DNA from: Magnetospirillum sp. WYHS-4
GTDB lineage: Bacteria; Pseudomonadota; Alphaproteobacteria; Rhodospirillales; GLO-3
NCBI GenBank assembly: GCA_039908345.1
Contig: JAMOBD010000035.1
Span: 1-32,361 of the forward strand
Length of the DNA stretch: 32,361 nucleotides
Direction of reading: 5' to 3'
The position numbers were made by a program, and so were the translations under genes. The notes under the pieces were generated by a model, which was not told the DNA's origin, did not search any database, and was given only the letters and a program-made list of their open reading frames with translations. Positions 8,895 through 17,241 of the stretch are shown one piece after another (position 1 is the stretch's first letter; every line of letters begins with the position of its first letter).

Positions 8895-9072
8895 GGAAGC
8901 GGTCCCCGCGCATTTTCTTGCCCTCCGCTGTGGAATCCTGTATCAAGGGGCGTCACCAAGGTCGGCTGTATGACCTGCTGGCTGCCCAAGGCGGCCGGAA
9001 CAGCGACTTCCTGGCATTGCGGACGTCATATCGGCGGGGGTTCGACCCCAGGCCGGTCCGCAGGCCTTTCGA

Positions 9073-10359
9073 ATGAAAGAACTCCGCAAGATGACCAATT
9101 TCTCCGGGCTCGGCCTTATCGAGCCCCTGCTGCGCGCCGTTGCCGCCGAGGGCTACGAGGCCCCCACTCCCATCCAGGCGCAATCCATTCCCCACCTTCT
9201 GGAAGGCCGCGACCTGCTGGGCGTCGCCCAGACCGGCACCGGCAAGACAGCCGCCTTCGTGCTGCCCCTGCTGAACGACCTGGCGTCCGCCGAGGGGCGT
9301 CCAGGCCCCCGCGAGGTCTTCAGCCTGGTGCTGGCCCCGACTCGCGAACTCGCCATCCAGATCCATGATTCCGTGCGCACCTACGGCCGCTTCCTGCGCC
9401 TGCGCAGCGCCGCCGTGTTCGGCGGCGCCCCCATCGGCAAGCAGATCAAAGCCGCTGCCACGGGCTTGGATGTCCTGGTGGCGACGCCGGGCCGCCTGAA
9501 GGACCTGCTCGACCGCAAAGCCTTGCGTCTCGACCGGGTGGAGACCTTCATCCTGGACGAGGCCGACCGCATGTTGGACCTCGGCTTCATCAACGACGTG
9601 CGCAAGATCGCCGCCCTGCTGCCGCGCGAGCGCCAGACGGTGCTGTTTTCCGCCACCATGCCGCAGGCGGTCGCCAAGCTGGCCGCCAGCCTGCTCAACA
9701 ACCCCGAGCGGGTCGAGGTGGCGCCGCAGGCGACCACGGCGGAACGCATCGAACAGCGCGTCCTGTTCGTCCAGCGCGACAAGAAGCGCAATCTGCTGAG
9801 CCGCCTGCTGGCCGACGACGCCGGCATCCAGCGGGTGCTGATCTTCACTCGCACCAAGCACGGCGCCGACAAGGTGGCGCGCTGGCTGGACAATGACGGC
9901 GTGTCGGTGGACGCCATCCATGGCAACAAGGCGCAGAACGCCCGCCAGCGGGCCCTCGACGGCTTTCGCAGCGGTCGCCTGCGTGCCCTGGTGGCGACCG
10001 ATATCGCGGCGCGCGGCATCGATGTCGATGGCGTGACCCACGTCATCAACTTCGACCTGCCCAACGACCCGGAAAGCTATGTGCACCGCATCGGCCGCAC
10101 GGCGCGGGCCGGCGCGGCGGGCATGGCGATTTCCTTCTGCGACGCCGAGGAACGCCCCTACCTCCGCGATATCGAAAAGATCATCCGCCAGGCGGTGCCG
10201 GTCCATACCGACCATCCGTTTCACGACGACAGCGGCGCCGGCGGCCACCTGAAGGCGGCCAAGGGTGCCGGCGGCCGTCACATGCCGGCCCCGCCGCGCG
10301 GCGGCGACCGCAACCGGGGGCGGCCCGGCAACAACAACCGGCGGCGCCAAGCCGCCTGA
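9073..10359 (+). CDS. rhlE: DEAD-box RNA helicase, RhlE type
   Basis: A 428-residue ATP-dependent RNA helicase, probably acting on ribosome assembly or RNA turnover. Motifs are in order: GYEAPTPIQ (Q motif), AQTGTGKT (52-59), PTRELA (89-94), DEAD (162-165), SAT (193-195), then RGID and HRIGRTARAG in the second RecA-like domain. The C-terminal ~60 residues are basic and Gly/Asn/Arg-rich, the kind of unstructured RNA-binding tail seen in RhlE proteins. Met7 (ATG 9091, sequence MTNFSGLGL) aligns better with the E. coli RhlE start than Met1 does; neither has a strong ribosome-binding site. The 178 bp between metH and this gene hold no other gene that I can see. Confidence 0.93.
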   Translation: MKELRKMTNFSGLGLIEPLLRAVAAEGYEAPTPIQAQSIPHLLEGRDLLGVAQTGTGKTAAFVLPLLNDLASAEGRPGPREVFSLVLAPTRELAIQIHDSVRTYGRFLRLRSAAVFGGAPIGKQIKAAATGLDVLVATPGRLKDLLDRKALRLDRVETFILDEADRMLDLGFINDVRKIAALLPRERQTVLFSATMPQAVAKLAASLLNNPERVEVAPQATTAERIEQRVLFVQRDKKRNLLSRLLADDAGIQRVLIFTRTKHGADKVARWLDNDGVSVDAIHGNKAQNARQRALDGFRSGRLRALVATDIAARGIDVDGVTHVINFDLPNDPESYVHRIGRTARAGAAGMAISFCDAEERPYLRDIEKIIRQAVPVHTDHPFHDDSGAGGHLKAAKGAGGRHMPAPPRGGDRNRGRPGNNNRRRQAA

Positions 10360-10426
10360 TGGCGGTCAAGGTGCCGGACGGACGGACCTTCTAGCACTGG
10401 GGGCCTTCGCAACCACGGAGGCCCCC

Positions 10427-11038
10427 ATGGACTACCCCCCCTTTTTCGACGACGTCCGGCGCATCCGCATGCGCGATCCGCTGCTCGCCTTCCTGGGCGG
10501 ATCGGATAGCGGGATCGTCGAGTATTCCTACCGCGACGCGGTGAAGCTGGCCGGGCATTCCTGTCCGACCGTGGCCGGTACCTGGCTGATGCTCGCCAAG
10601 GGGCTGGAGGCGCTTTACGGCCGCGAGGTTCCCGAACGCGGTGCCATCCGCGTCGCCCTTCCCGATTCCCGCGACCAAGGCGTCGCCGGGGTGATGGCCA
10701 ACGTCGCAGCCCTGGTCACCGGAGCCACGGCCAGCGATGGCTTCAAGGGCCTGGGCGGCCGGTTCGACCGCCGCGACCTGCTGTCCTTCGGCCAAGGCTT
10801 CGCGGGCGACCTGCGTCTGGCCCGCGTCGATACGGGGGCGGCGGTTACCCTTACCTATGCGGCTTCCGCCGTGGTGCCCCCGGCGCCCGAGATGCAGGCC
10901 TTGCTGCGCACCTTGCTAGGCGGTGGCGGCGGCGAGGCGGAGCGGCGGGAATTCGGGCGGCTGTGGCAGGAGCGCGTGCGCCGCATCCTGCTGGATTGCG
11001 CCGACGATCCCCGCCTTCTAACCGTGACGCTTTCGTAA
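10427..11038 (+). CDS. FmdE-like protein
   Basis: A 203-residue protein with the start set at ATG 10427 by a GGAG ribosome-binding site 6 nt upstream. Residues ~38-140 resemble the FmdE family (subunit E of formylmethanofuran dehydrogenase operons): a GHSCPTVAG segment (His44, Cys46) corresponds to the family's H-x-CPG motif, followed by a Leu/Tyr-rich helix and an ITGATASDGFKG-like strand. Bacterial FmdE-domain proteins have no firmly assigned function and are thought to bind metal. No molybdopterin or formyl-transfer gene lies nearby, so the genomic context gives no role. It converges with the PP2C gene and overlaps it by 21 bp. Confidence 0.6.
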   Translation: MDYPPFFDDVRRIRMRDPLLAFLGGSDSGIVEYSYRDAVKLAGHSCPTVAGTWLMLAKGLEALYGREVPERGAIRVALPDSRDQGVAGVMANVAALVTGATASDGFKGLGGRFDRRDLLSFGQGFAGDLRLARVDTGAAVTLTYAASAVVPPAPEMQALLRTLLGGGGGEAERREFGRLWQERVRRILLDCADDPRLLTVTLS

Positions 11039-12574
11039 GCAGCGGACCGCCGTCAGATCATCGGACAACGGGCGGTCGACCCCGGCGAAGAAGGGTGCGA
11101 GCAAAGTCTGCAACGGCACCCGGACGCCATGGTCGCGCACCGCGTCCCGAACCAGATCGACCACTCCCTGCCGGCCGAGGGCCCGGCCCTTCTCGCGCCC
11201 GCATTCCAGCAGGGCGTCGCTGTAGAGGAACAGCAGACCACCGTCCGGGAAGGGCACCCGGCGTGTCTCGTACCGGACGTTCTTGGTCACGCCGACCGGC
11301 AGGCCGGAGCCGTCGATGGCCCTCACCGCGCCACTGGCCGGATCGGCCAGCAAGGGGCGCGGTGCGGCGGCGGCCGCATAGCATAGGGTTTCCTCGGCCA
11401 CGTCGATCACGCCGTAGAACATGGTGGCGTATTGGCCGGTGGGCAGCAAGGCGGCCATGCGGCGGTTGAGGGCCTGCAAATAGTCGCCCGGCTTGTCCAG
11501 GTCGGCGGCCAAGGTATCGAGCACCGTATGGAGGCGGAAGGTGTTGAGGGCGGCGGTGACTCCGTGGCCCGAGAAATCGGCCATGTAGAGGGCGAAGCGG
11601 CGGTCGTCGATCGGCTTCAGGCCCCAGATGTCGCCGCCCAGTTCCGACGAGGTCTCGAAATGGGCCTCGATGGCGACGCCGTAGCGCTCCTCGACGGCCT
11701 GGATTTCCTCGGGTGTCGGGAGCATTTCCTCCTGCATGACGCGGGCGGCGCGCAGGTCTTCTTCCACCCGGACCCGGAAGTCTTCCAGGGACTCGTGGGT
11801 GTCCATCAGGCGTTCGTGGACCTGGGCCAGGCGCAGGCTGTGGCGCACTTCGTGGGTGACGTCGGTTCCCGTGCCGGCATAGCCGAGAAGGGTGCCGTCC
11901 GGGCCGAAGCGGGCCTCGCCCTCGATGCGCAGGGCGGCGGGACCGCCGGTCCGGGTCGGCAGGCCGAACAGCAGGTCGCGGAAAGACCGTCCGCCCGAGA
12001 TGTCAGCCCGCAGGCGGCTCCAGAAATCGGCCGGCTGCTCGAAGAGATCGAGGTCCCAGAAGGTGCGTCCCAGGGCCCGAGCGGCATCCAGGTCGGTACG
12101 GCCGCGCAGGCCGTCGGAAAACCAGACGAAGCGGGAATGGGCATCGGCCTCCCAAAGGAAGCCGCCGGGGCCGGCCGGCAGGACGCCCAGGGCCTTGGTG
12201 CGGTTCTGGCGTCGGCGGACCGCCCGCCGATGGCCGGCCGCACCCAGGAGGAAGGCGGCGGCATCCAAGATGCCGGTCTCTTCCGCCAGCAGGAAGTCGG
12301 TGGCCCCGAAGGCGAGCGCGCGCAGGGCCTCCGCCTCGCCGCTACGTACCGTCCAGACGATCACCGCGGCATCGGGGGCAGCCTCGGCCAGCTTGGCCAC
12401 CGCATGGGCCAGGGGGGTCAGGCCGGTGGCATCGGCGACCACCACCGCGAAGCCGCCGACCGTCGCCTGGGCGATGGCCTCGTCGAGGCTTTCGGCGAGG
12501 GTCGCCGGCAGGCCGCGGAAAGGGGCCGGAATATCGGTACCGACGGCCAGAAGGGTGGGAAGGTCGAATGTCAT
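11018..12574 (-). CDS. SpoIIE/RsbU-type PP2C phosphatase with pseudo-receiver and PAS domains
   Basis: 518 residues. Residues ~1-115 look like a response-regulator receiver (ADATG with Asp48 at the acceptor position, GATDFLLAEE at the end), but the conserved Lys-Pro is replaced, so phosphorylation is doubtful. Residues ~135-245 form a PAS domain (FLWEADAHSRFVWFSD). A coiled-coil linker follows (250-285). The C-terminal half is a PP2C/SpoIIE phosphatase with metal residues in ELGGDIWG (Asp315), MADFSGHG (Asp333) and LSDDLTAV near residue 502. Such enzymes dephosphorylate STAS-domain anti-sigma antagonists; the obvious substrate is the STAS protein encoded at 13513-13821. It starts 1 bp after the stop of the upstream gene, so translation is probably coupled. 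Confidence 0.88.
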   Translation of the reverse strand: MTFDLPTLLAVGTDIPAPFRGLPATLAESLDEAIAQATVGGFAVVVADATGLTPLAHAVAKLAEAAPDAAVIVWTVRSGEAEALRALAFGATDFLLAEETGILDAAAFLLGAAGHRRAVRRRQNRTKALGVLPAGPGGFLWEADAHSRFVWFSDGLRGRTDLDAARALGRTFWDLDLFEQPADFWSRLRADISGGRSFRDLLFGLPTRTGGPAALRIEGEARFGPDGTLLGYAGTGTDVTHEVRHSLRLAQVHERLMDTHESLEDFRVRVEEDLRAARVMQEEMLPTPEEIQAVEERYGVAIEAHFETSSELGGDIWGLKPIDDRRFALYMADFSGHGVTAALNTFRLHTVLDTLAADLDKPGDYLQALNRRMAALLPTGQYATMFYGVIDVAEETLCYAAAAAPRPLLADPASGAVRAIDGSGLPVGVTKNVRYETRRVPFPDGGLLFLYSDALLECGREKGRALGRQGVVDLVRDAVRDHGVRVPLQTLLAPFFAGVDRPLSDDLTAVRCLRKRHG

Positions 12575-12575
12575 G

Positions 12576-13484
12576 TCAGCCAGCCTTCTCCGATGGCGTC
12601 ATGACGGTCGCCACGACCTCGTTGCCGCAGCCCCGGTATTCCAGGGAATCGAAGCTCATGTTGCGGGCCAGGGCGATGCCGCGGCCGTGGCTGTCGAAGA
12701 CCCGGCGCGGGTCCATTTCCAGATACTTGCGCCAATCGAATCCCACCCCCTGGTCCTTGACCGTAATAGCGATGCGGTCGGGCTGGCGCTCGAACAGAAC
12801 CTCGACGGCCTTGTCCCGGTTGGCCGGTGCGGCGAGGCGGGATTCCACTTCCTGGTCCAGGCGTCGTTCGGCGATCAGGGTGGACTTTTCCTCGTAGGTG
12901 ATGCCCAGGTTGCCATGTTCGACCGCGTTGGCCAGCAGTTCGGACAGCCCGATGACCCGCTTGCGCGGGTTGGGGCAGGCGGCGGCCAGCACTGCCGCCA
13001 AGTCGGCCCCCTGCTTCATGCTGCGGAAGCGGAACAGGCTGGACTGCATGAGGCCCAGCACCTGGGTGCGCTGCTCGACGTCGCGACGCAGGCGGCAGAA
13101 GCGGGCGTAATCCTCCACCGCCGCGGCGGTGATGGACAGCAAGACGGCCGGCTCGAAGGGCTTGGTCAGATAGTAGAAAACGCCGGCCTTGATGCCTTCG
13201 ACGATTTCCTGCTGGCTGTCGGCGGCGGTCTGCATGATGACCGGGATCGACGACAGCTCGGCGTCGGCCTTCATGCGCCCCAGCAACTCCATGCCGTCCA
13301 TGTTCGGCATGCGGCGGTCGAGCAGCACCACGTCGACGGTATCGCCGGCTTGGCGCAAGAAGTCCCAGGCCTCGGCACCATCCGACGCGGTCGATATCTC
13401 GTAGCCCATCGCCGCGAGCTGTCCGGACAGCAATTCGCGGTTCAGGCGGTTGTCGTCGACGACCAGGGCCTTGATGGCGCCCAT
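12576..13484 (-). CDS. Response regulator with HATPase (RsbW-like) output domain
   Basis: 302 residues. An N-terminal receiver has the full active site: Asp10/Asp11, acceptor Asp56 (LLDRRMP), Thr86 and Lys108 (TKPF). Residues ~165-295 carry a GHKL ATPase fold: N-box ELLANAVEHG (Glu182, Asn186), G1 box DQGVGFD (244-250) and G2 box HGRGIALA (266-273). No dimerisation/His box is seen, so it resembles an anti-sigma serine kinase of the RsbW/SpoIIAB type rather than a histidine kinase. Its likely partner is the STAS protein 28 bp upstream in the operon, which it would bind or phosphorylate under control of its own receiver. The phosphodonor kinase for Asp56 is not in this window. Confidence 0.88.
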   Translation of the reverse strand: MGAIKALVVDDNRLNRELLSGQLAAMGYEISTASDGAEAWDFLRQAGDTVDVVLLDRRMPNMDGMELLGRMKADAELSSIPVIMQTAADSQQEIVEGIKAGVFYYLTKPFEPAVLLSITAAAVEDYARFCRLRRDVEQRTQVLGLMQSSLFRFRSMKQGADLAAVLAAACPNPRKRVIGLSELLANAVEHGNLGITYEEKSTLIAERRLDQEVESRLAAPANRDKAVEVLFERQPDRIAITVKDQGVGFDWRKYLEMDPRRVFDSHGRGIALARNMSFDSLEYRGCGNEVVATVMTPSEKAG

Positions 13485-13512
13485 GAGGTTCTACCGAAAT
13501 GGAGGTAGAGAA

Positions 13513-13821
13513 TCAGCGGGCGAGGATGGGGAACAGGGTGTCGAAACAGGCCAACTCCAGCATTTCCTTGACCGCGCCTTGGGGGCGGGCGAGGGCGACG
13601 CTGGCGCCGTTCCTTTCCGCCTGCTCGCGCAACGTCAGCAGCATCCCGAGGCCGGCCGAGTCCATGAAGGTGAGGCCTTGGAAGTCCACCTCGATGGTGG
13701 TCGGGCGGCTGACGAAGACGCGGGGCAGAAGGGAATCGAACTCGTTGCGATCGGCGGCCACGAGCTGGTCGCCGATCTGCAAGACGGTCTTCCCGCCATC
13801 GGTCTTGATCTCGTATTTCAT
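13513..13821 (-). CDS. STAS-domain anti-sigma factor antagonist
   Basis: A 102-residue single STAS domain of the SpoIIAA/RsbV type. The phospho-acceptor loop is intact: FMDSAGLGML, with Ser55. It lies between the chemoreceptor gene (40-bp gap) and the receiver-HATPase gene. The three following proteins thus give a switch protein, a kinase-like partner and a phosphatase. The final target of the switch (a sigma factor, a cyclase or the chemotaxis machinery) is not encoded here. The start at ATG 13821 is preceded by AGGAGGCCGTTCC on the coding strand, a strong ribosome-binding site. Confidence 0.92.
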   Translation of the reverse strand: MKYEIKTDGGKTVLQIGDQLVAADRNEFDSLLPRVFVSRPTTIEVDFQGLTFMDSAGLGMLLTLREQAERNGASVALARPQGAVKEMLELACFDTLFPILAR

Positions 13822-13862
13822 GGAACGGCCTCCTGAGTTTCGGTGTGTCCCTGTCGCTGCGC

Positions 13863-16295
13863 CTAGCGGCTTTTCTGTCGGGTCGCTATGAAGCGTTCTA
13901 AGGCTTCGGTTTGCGCTTCGTCCATATCCAGACGAATGTGCGTCGAAGTTTCGGTCTTGGCAACAGCCACGGCGGCCACGACCCCCAATCCACCGATCTC
14001 GATCTTGAACTCCTGTCCGCGCCCCAGGTCAAGGGCCCGGTCAAGAATGGCGACGCCGCTCAGGGCGACTTCCTGCATCAGGCAGGTCCGCCGGCCATCG
14101 GCGGCGTCGAGGGTGGCGGCTACGTTGATCGTATGCAGTTCGTTGATCTGGCGGTCCTCCTCGCTGCTGGCCCGCATGATGGTTTCCAGGGAATGCTGCA
14201 TGTGCTGCAGGCGTTCCCGCACCTCGGCTGCGGATTCCTTGACCTCCTGGGAATGGGAACCGGTCTGCTCGGTGCGCCGGCCCATCTCGCCGATGTGGCC
14301 CGAGGATTCCTGAGTGCTGTGCGCCGCCTGCCGGGCGTTGTCGCTGATGGCGCCCGTGGCGGCGCTCTGTTCGTCCACCGCCGCGGCGATGGTGGTGGTG
14401 ACCGCGTTGATTTCGCCGATGGTCCGCCCGATGCCCTGAATGGCTTCCACGGCCTCGCGTGTCGCCGCCTGGATGCCGCCGATCTGGGCGCCAATCTCTT
14501 CGGTGGCCTTCGCGGTCTGGTTGGCCAGGTTCTTTACTTCCGAGGCGACGACTGCGAAGCCCTTGCCGGCATCGCCGGCCCGTGCCGCCTCGATGGTGGC
14601 GTTCAGTGCCAACAGGTTGGTCTGCTCGGCGATGTCGGTGATAAGGTCCACCACCTCGCCGATCTTCTGGGCGGCCCGGGCGAGGCCCTGGACCCGGACG
14701 TTGGTCCGTTCCGCGTCGGCCACCGCCTGGGTGGTGATGGCCGTCGATCGTTCCACTTGGCCGGCGATCTCCTGGATCGAACGCGCCAGTTCTCCCGCAG
14801 CCGCCGCGACGGCGTCCACGCTGGCCGCCGCCGCGGTGGAGGCCTTGGCGGCGGAGTCGGCCATGCTTTCCGCCTCGACGACGGAATGGCTCATGTCGAT
14901 GGCGGCCTCGTGCATGGCGTCGGCCTGCTGGACCACGATGCCGATGGCGTTGCGGACTTCCTGGTCCAGCGCGTTCGTGAGCGCGAACATCTCGTTCTTC
15001 AGCTTGCGCTGGTTGCGCCTTCCCTGAGCTTCCTGCTCGGCGGCCATCTGCCTGAGCTTCAGGGCCTGGTCCTTGAAGATTTGGACGGCGTCGGCCATCT
15101 CGCCGATCTCGTCCTTGCGGTCCAGGCATGGGACCTTTACCGCCAACTGGCCATGGGCGAGGCTGGAAGTCGCTCGGGTCATGCGGGCGATGGCGCCTGC
15201 TATGGTGCGCGAGAACAGCACGCCGATGGCGATGGCCAAAGCCATGATGACCAGGGTGGCGACGATCATGAAGTTGCGGGTCTCGGCGACCGGTTCCAGG
15301 ATCTCCTTTTCGTCGATTTCGGCGATCACCGCCCACTTCTTGCCGAGAAACTCGATCCTGCCGTAGGCGGCCAGCACCTTGTCGCCGTGATGGTCGGAGC
15401 CGCGCAGCATGCCCGGCTCGCCGCCCAGGGCTTTTTCCACCTGGGGGGTATCGACCCTGACGGCCAGGATGGTGGGCTTGTCCGCGAGGCGGGAATCGCT
15501 GCGCATCAGGCGATCCTCGCCCACCAGATAGGTCTCGCCGGTGCGGCCCATGCCGGCGGACTGCTGCATGATGGCGTCGATACGTGGCAGCGGCATGCGG
15601 AACAGCAGCACGCCCAGGAAATTGCCCGCGTCTCCCATCGGGGCTGCCACAAATCCGGCCGGTGCCCCGCTGTCGGGGGCGTAGGGACGGATGTCGGTGA
15701 ACGCCACGGCGCCGGGTTTGGGGTTGTCCTTGAGGGTGCGGAAGACCTCGCCCAGCAAGCTGCCCTTCCATTGGTCGCTTTCCAGGTCGATGGCGTAGTC
15801 GTTGCCCTTGGTGACTGTGTAGACCACCACCCCTTCGGCATCGATCAACACCACGTCCTGGTAGCCGCGCCGGTCCATGAACTTGCGGAAGACCGGATGA
15901 TGGCGGGCATGGGTTTCCGAGAAGCGGGAACGGTCGGGCTTTTCCAGTTCGTGGCGTTTGCCGGCCGGATGGGGGTTCTCGTCGACGAACAGCTTGCGGG
16001 CCTTCTCGATGCCCTTGTCCTTGCCGCCGAAGCTCATGGCCTGGCTGAATTCCAGGGCCGCCTCGACCATTTGCTGGTTCTCCGAGAAGCTCAGGATATC
16101 GTCACGGATGATCTTCAGGTAGTCGTCCAGCCCGGCAATTCGGGCCTGGGTCAAGGCCCCCAGCCGTTCCTGGGCCGCCGTAACGAGCTGGCCCGAGGAC
16201 TTCTGATAGGCGACCAAGCCCAGGACCAACTGCGCGGCAAAGACCACCGCCGCGATGAACATGGGCAGCTTGATCGAGATCTTGAGACTCGACAT
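13863..16295 (-). CDS. Methyl-accepting chemotaxis protein with dCache-like sensor and C-terminal PilZ-like domain
   Basis: 810 residues from ATG 16295, chosen because a GGAGGGG ribosome-binding site precedes it and [10 protein letters not shown] leads directly into TM1 (~11-30). A large periplasmic sensor (31-340) has the [22 protein letters not shown] strand typical of double-Cache receptors. TM2 is ~341-361, HAMP ~362-415, and the signalling coiled coil carries the conserved tip [24 protein letters not shown] (557-580). Residues ~720-808 form a PilZ-like beta domain. A. brasilense Tlp1 is a known chemoreceptor with a C-terminal PilZ domain. Here the c-di-GMP motifs are degraded: only Arg-Arg remains of RxxxR, and DxSxxG reads ALSGVA. 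It heads the partner-switching operon. Confidence 0.9.
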   Translation of the reverse strand: MSSLKISIKLPMFIAAVVFAAQLVLGLVAYQKSSGQLVTAAQERLGALTQARIAGLDDYLKIIRDDILSFSENQQMVEAALEFSQAMSFGGKDKGIEKARKLFVDENPHPAGKRHELEKPDRSRFSETHARHHPVFRKFMDRRGYQDVVLIDAEGVVVYTVTKGNDYAIDLESDQWKGSLLGEVFRTLKDNPKPGAVAFTDIRPYAPDSGAPAGFVAAPMGDAGNFLGVLLFRMPLPRIDAIMQQSAGMGRTGETYLVGEDRLMRSDSRLADKPTILAVRVDTPQVEKALGGEPGMLRGSDHHGDKVLAAYGRIEFLGKKWAVIAEIDEKEILEPVAETRNFMIVATLVIMALAIAIGVLFSRTIAGAIARMTRATSSLAHGQLAVKVPCLDRKDEIGEMADAVQIFKDQALKLRQMAAEQEAQGRRNQRKLKNEMFALTNALDQEVRNAIGIVVQQADAMHEAAIDMSHSVVEAESMADSAAKASTAAAASVDAVAAAAGELARSIQEIAGQVERSTAITTQAVADAERTNVRVQGLARAAQKIGEVVDLITDIAEQTNLLALNATIEAARAGDAGKGFAVVASEVKNLANQTAKATEEIGAQIGGIQAATREAVEAIQGIGRTIGEINAVTTTIAAAVDEQSAATGAISDNARQAAHSTQESSGHIGEMGRRTEQTGSHSQEVKESAAEVRERLQHMQHSLETIMRASSEEDRQINELHTINVAATLDAADGRRTCLMQEVALSGVAILDRALDLGRGQEFKIEIGGLGVVAAVAVAKTETSTHIRLDMDEAQTEALERFIATRQKSR

Positions 16296-16428
16296 CCGGC
16301 ATTCCCCTCCCTCGCCGATGCCGCCTCTTCCCGCTATCCCGGGGTTCCCCGCGGGAAGCTGGGCGGCATTCGATTCCACACCCCGCCACGTCTGGGATTT
16401 CTGCCGATTTCCAGATCGCGCTGGGGGT

Positions 16429-16457
16429 ACTATAGACGATGTGATCTTCGGTGGGAA
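16429..16457 (-). promoter_or_regulatory. Candidate promoter of the chemoreceptor operon
   Basis: On the minus strand, TTCCCA (16452-16457) and TATAGT (16429-16434) are separated by 17 bp. Each hexamer resembles the sigma-70 consensus. The implied leader is ~125 nt. This is pattern matching only. Confidence 0.35.
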
Positions 16458-16613
16458 TTAGATCGGACCAATGTCCGGAGCCGGGGTGGAGATGACTTCC
16501 TTCCAAGGTGCCATTTCGCCACGACCTCCCCATCTCATATCGGGAAAACTACCTATGAAGTCTCATTTTTTCAGGACTTAAGTGCCTGTTTGCGACTTTG
16601 GAGCCAATCCCCT

Positions 16614-16641
16614 TTGAATTAATTTAAGTCTGGTATATAGT
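16614..16641 (+). promoter_or_regulatory. Candidate promoter of irr
   Basis: TTGAAT (16614-16619) and TATAGT (16636-16641) with a 16-bp spacer, in the AT-rich tract upstream of irr. It predicts a transcript start near 16648, giving a ~50-nt leader before the GTG start. Confidence 0.45.
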
Positions 16642-16696
16642 GTTTTTCCCGATGGGTGCAGGGCCCAAGGGCAAACCGCCAAGGGAGACGACGGAC

Positions 16697-17143
16697 GTGA
16701 GACCTTACAGCCATGTTCTCGATCGGCTGCGTACAGCCGGTCTTCGGCCCACCCGCCAGCGTCTGGCTCTGGCCCGTATTCTTTTCGATTGCGACCACGG
16801 GCGCCACGTGACGGCGGAAATCCTTCATGCCGATGCCCTCAACCAGAACATCCGGGTTTCCCTGGCGACGGTGTACAACACGTTGCACCAGTTCACCGAG
16901 GCGGGCCTGCTGAAGGAAATCGTGGTGGATGCGTCGCGATCCTACTTCGATACCGGGATACACCCCCATCACCACTTCTTCTACGAGGCGACGGGCCAGC
17001 TCGAGGACATCATGCCGGAGCAGATCCAGATCGCCAAGCTGCCCCAGGCACCCGACGGGATGGCCATCCGCAGCATCGAGCTGGTGATCCGCTTGGCGCC
17101 GGCCAACCAGGACGAACGCCGCTCGGCCATGGCGGCAGAATAG
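16697..17143 (+). CDS. irr: Irr-type Fur family iron response regulator
   Basis: 148 residues from GTG 16697, which has an AAGGGAGA ribosome-binding site 8 nt upstream; longer in-frame starts (GTG 16640, ATG 16652) overlap the promoter and lack one. The N-terminal winged helix contains GLRPTRQRLALARILF and VSLATVYNTLHQFTEAGLL. The dimerisation domain has the His cluster HPHHHFF (His89, 91-93) typical of Irr, which senses haem/iron status. The Cys-x-x-Cys zinc motifs of classical Fur and the N-terminal haem regulatory motif of Bradyrhizobium Irr are absent. In alphaproteobacteria Irr controls haem synthesis, iron storage and Fe-S genes, and the products of this window include several Fe-S and haem proteins. 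It converges on the hsp20 gene. Confidence 0.92.
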   Translation: MRPYSHVLDRLRTAGLRPTRQRLALARILFDCDHGRHVTAEILHADALNQNIRVSLATVYNTLHQFTEAGLLKEIVVDASRSYFDTGIHPHHHFFYEATGQLEDIMPEQIQIAKLPQAPDGMAIRSIELVIRLAPANQDERRSAMAAE

Positions 17144-17172
17144 CATTCTTGCGCAGATCGAAACGGATCGAG

Positions 17173-17208
17173 AGGGAAGGGGCGGGGTTTCGGTACCGCC
17201 CCTTCCCT
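17173..17208. terminator. Bidirectional hairpin between irr and hsp20
   Basis: Perfect 13-bp arms, AGGGAAGGGGCGG (17173-17185) and CCGCCCCTTCCCT (17196-17208), with a 10-nt loop. It sits between two convergent stop codons. There is no long T-run on either side, so it may act mainly as an mRNA 3' end stabiliser or with help from Rho. Confidence 0.75.
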
Positions 17209-17241
17209 ATTCCTTACACGCGGCCCATGGTTTGACCGGGA

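Larger units (their letters stand above)
16296..16696. other. Divergent intergenic region between chemoreceptor and irr
   Basis: About 400 bp with no convincing gene. The part nearest the chemoreceptor is GC-rich; 16540-16640 is distinctly AT-rich. Candidate promoters for both flanking genes are listed separately. The only short open frames lack ribosome-binding sites and coding bias. Confidence 0.6.

Noticed and set aside
8895-8930. Terminator after metH
   Set aside because: A 4-bp GCGG/CCGC stem before a short T-rich stretch is too weak to call.
9035-9070. GGGGTTCGACCCC resembling a tRNA T-arm before the helicase gene
   Set aside because: The loop and stem do not fit a T-arm register, and no matching acceptor or D/anticodon arms are present upstream.
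13911-16622. A 903-codon open frame on the plus strand opposite the chemoreceptor
   Set aside because: It is antisense to a gene with clear domain motifs, has no recognisable motif of its own, and is explained by high GC and codon bias.
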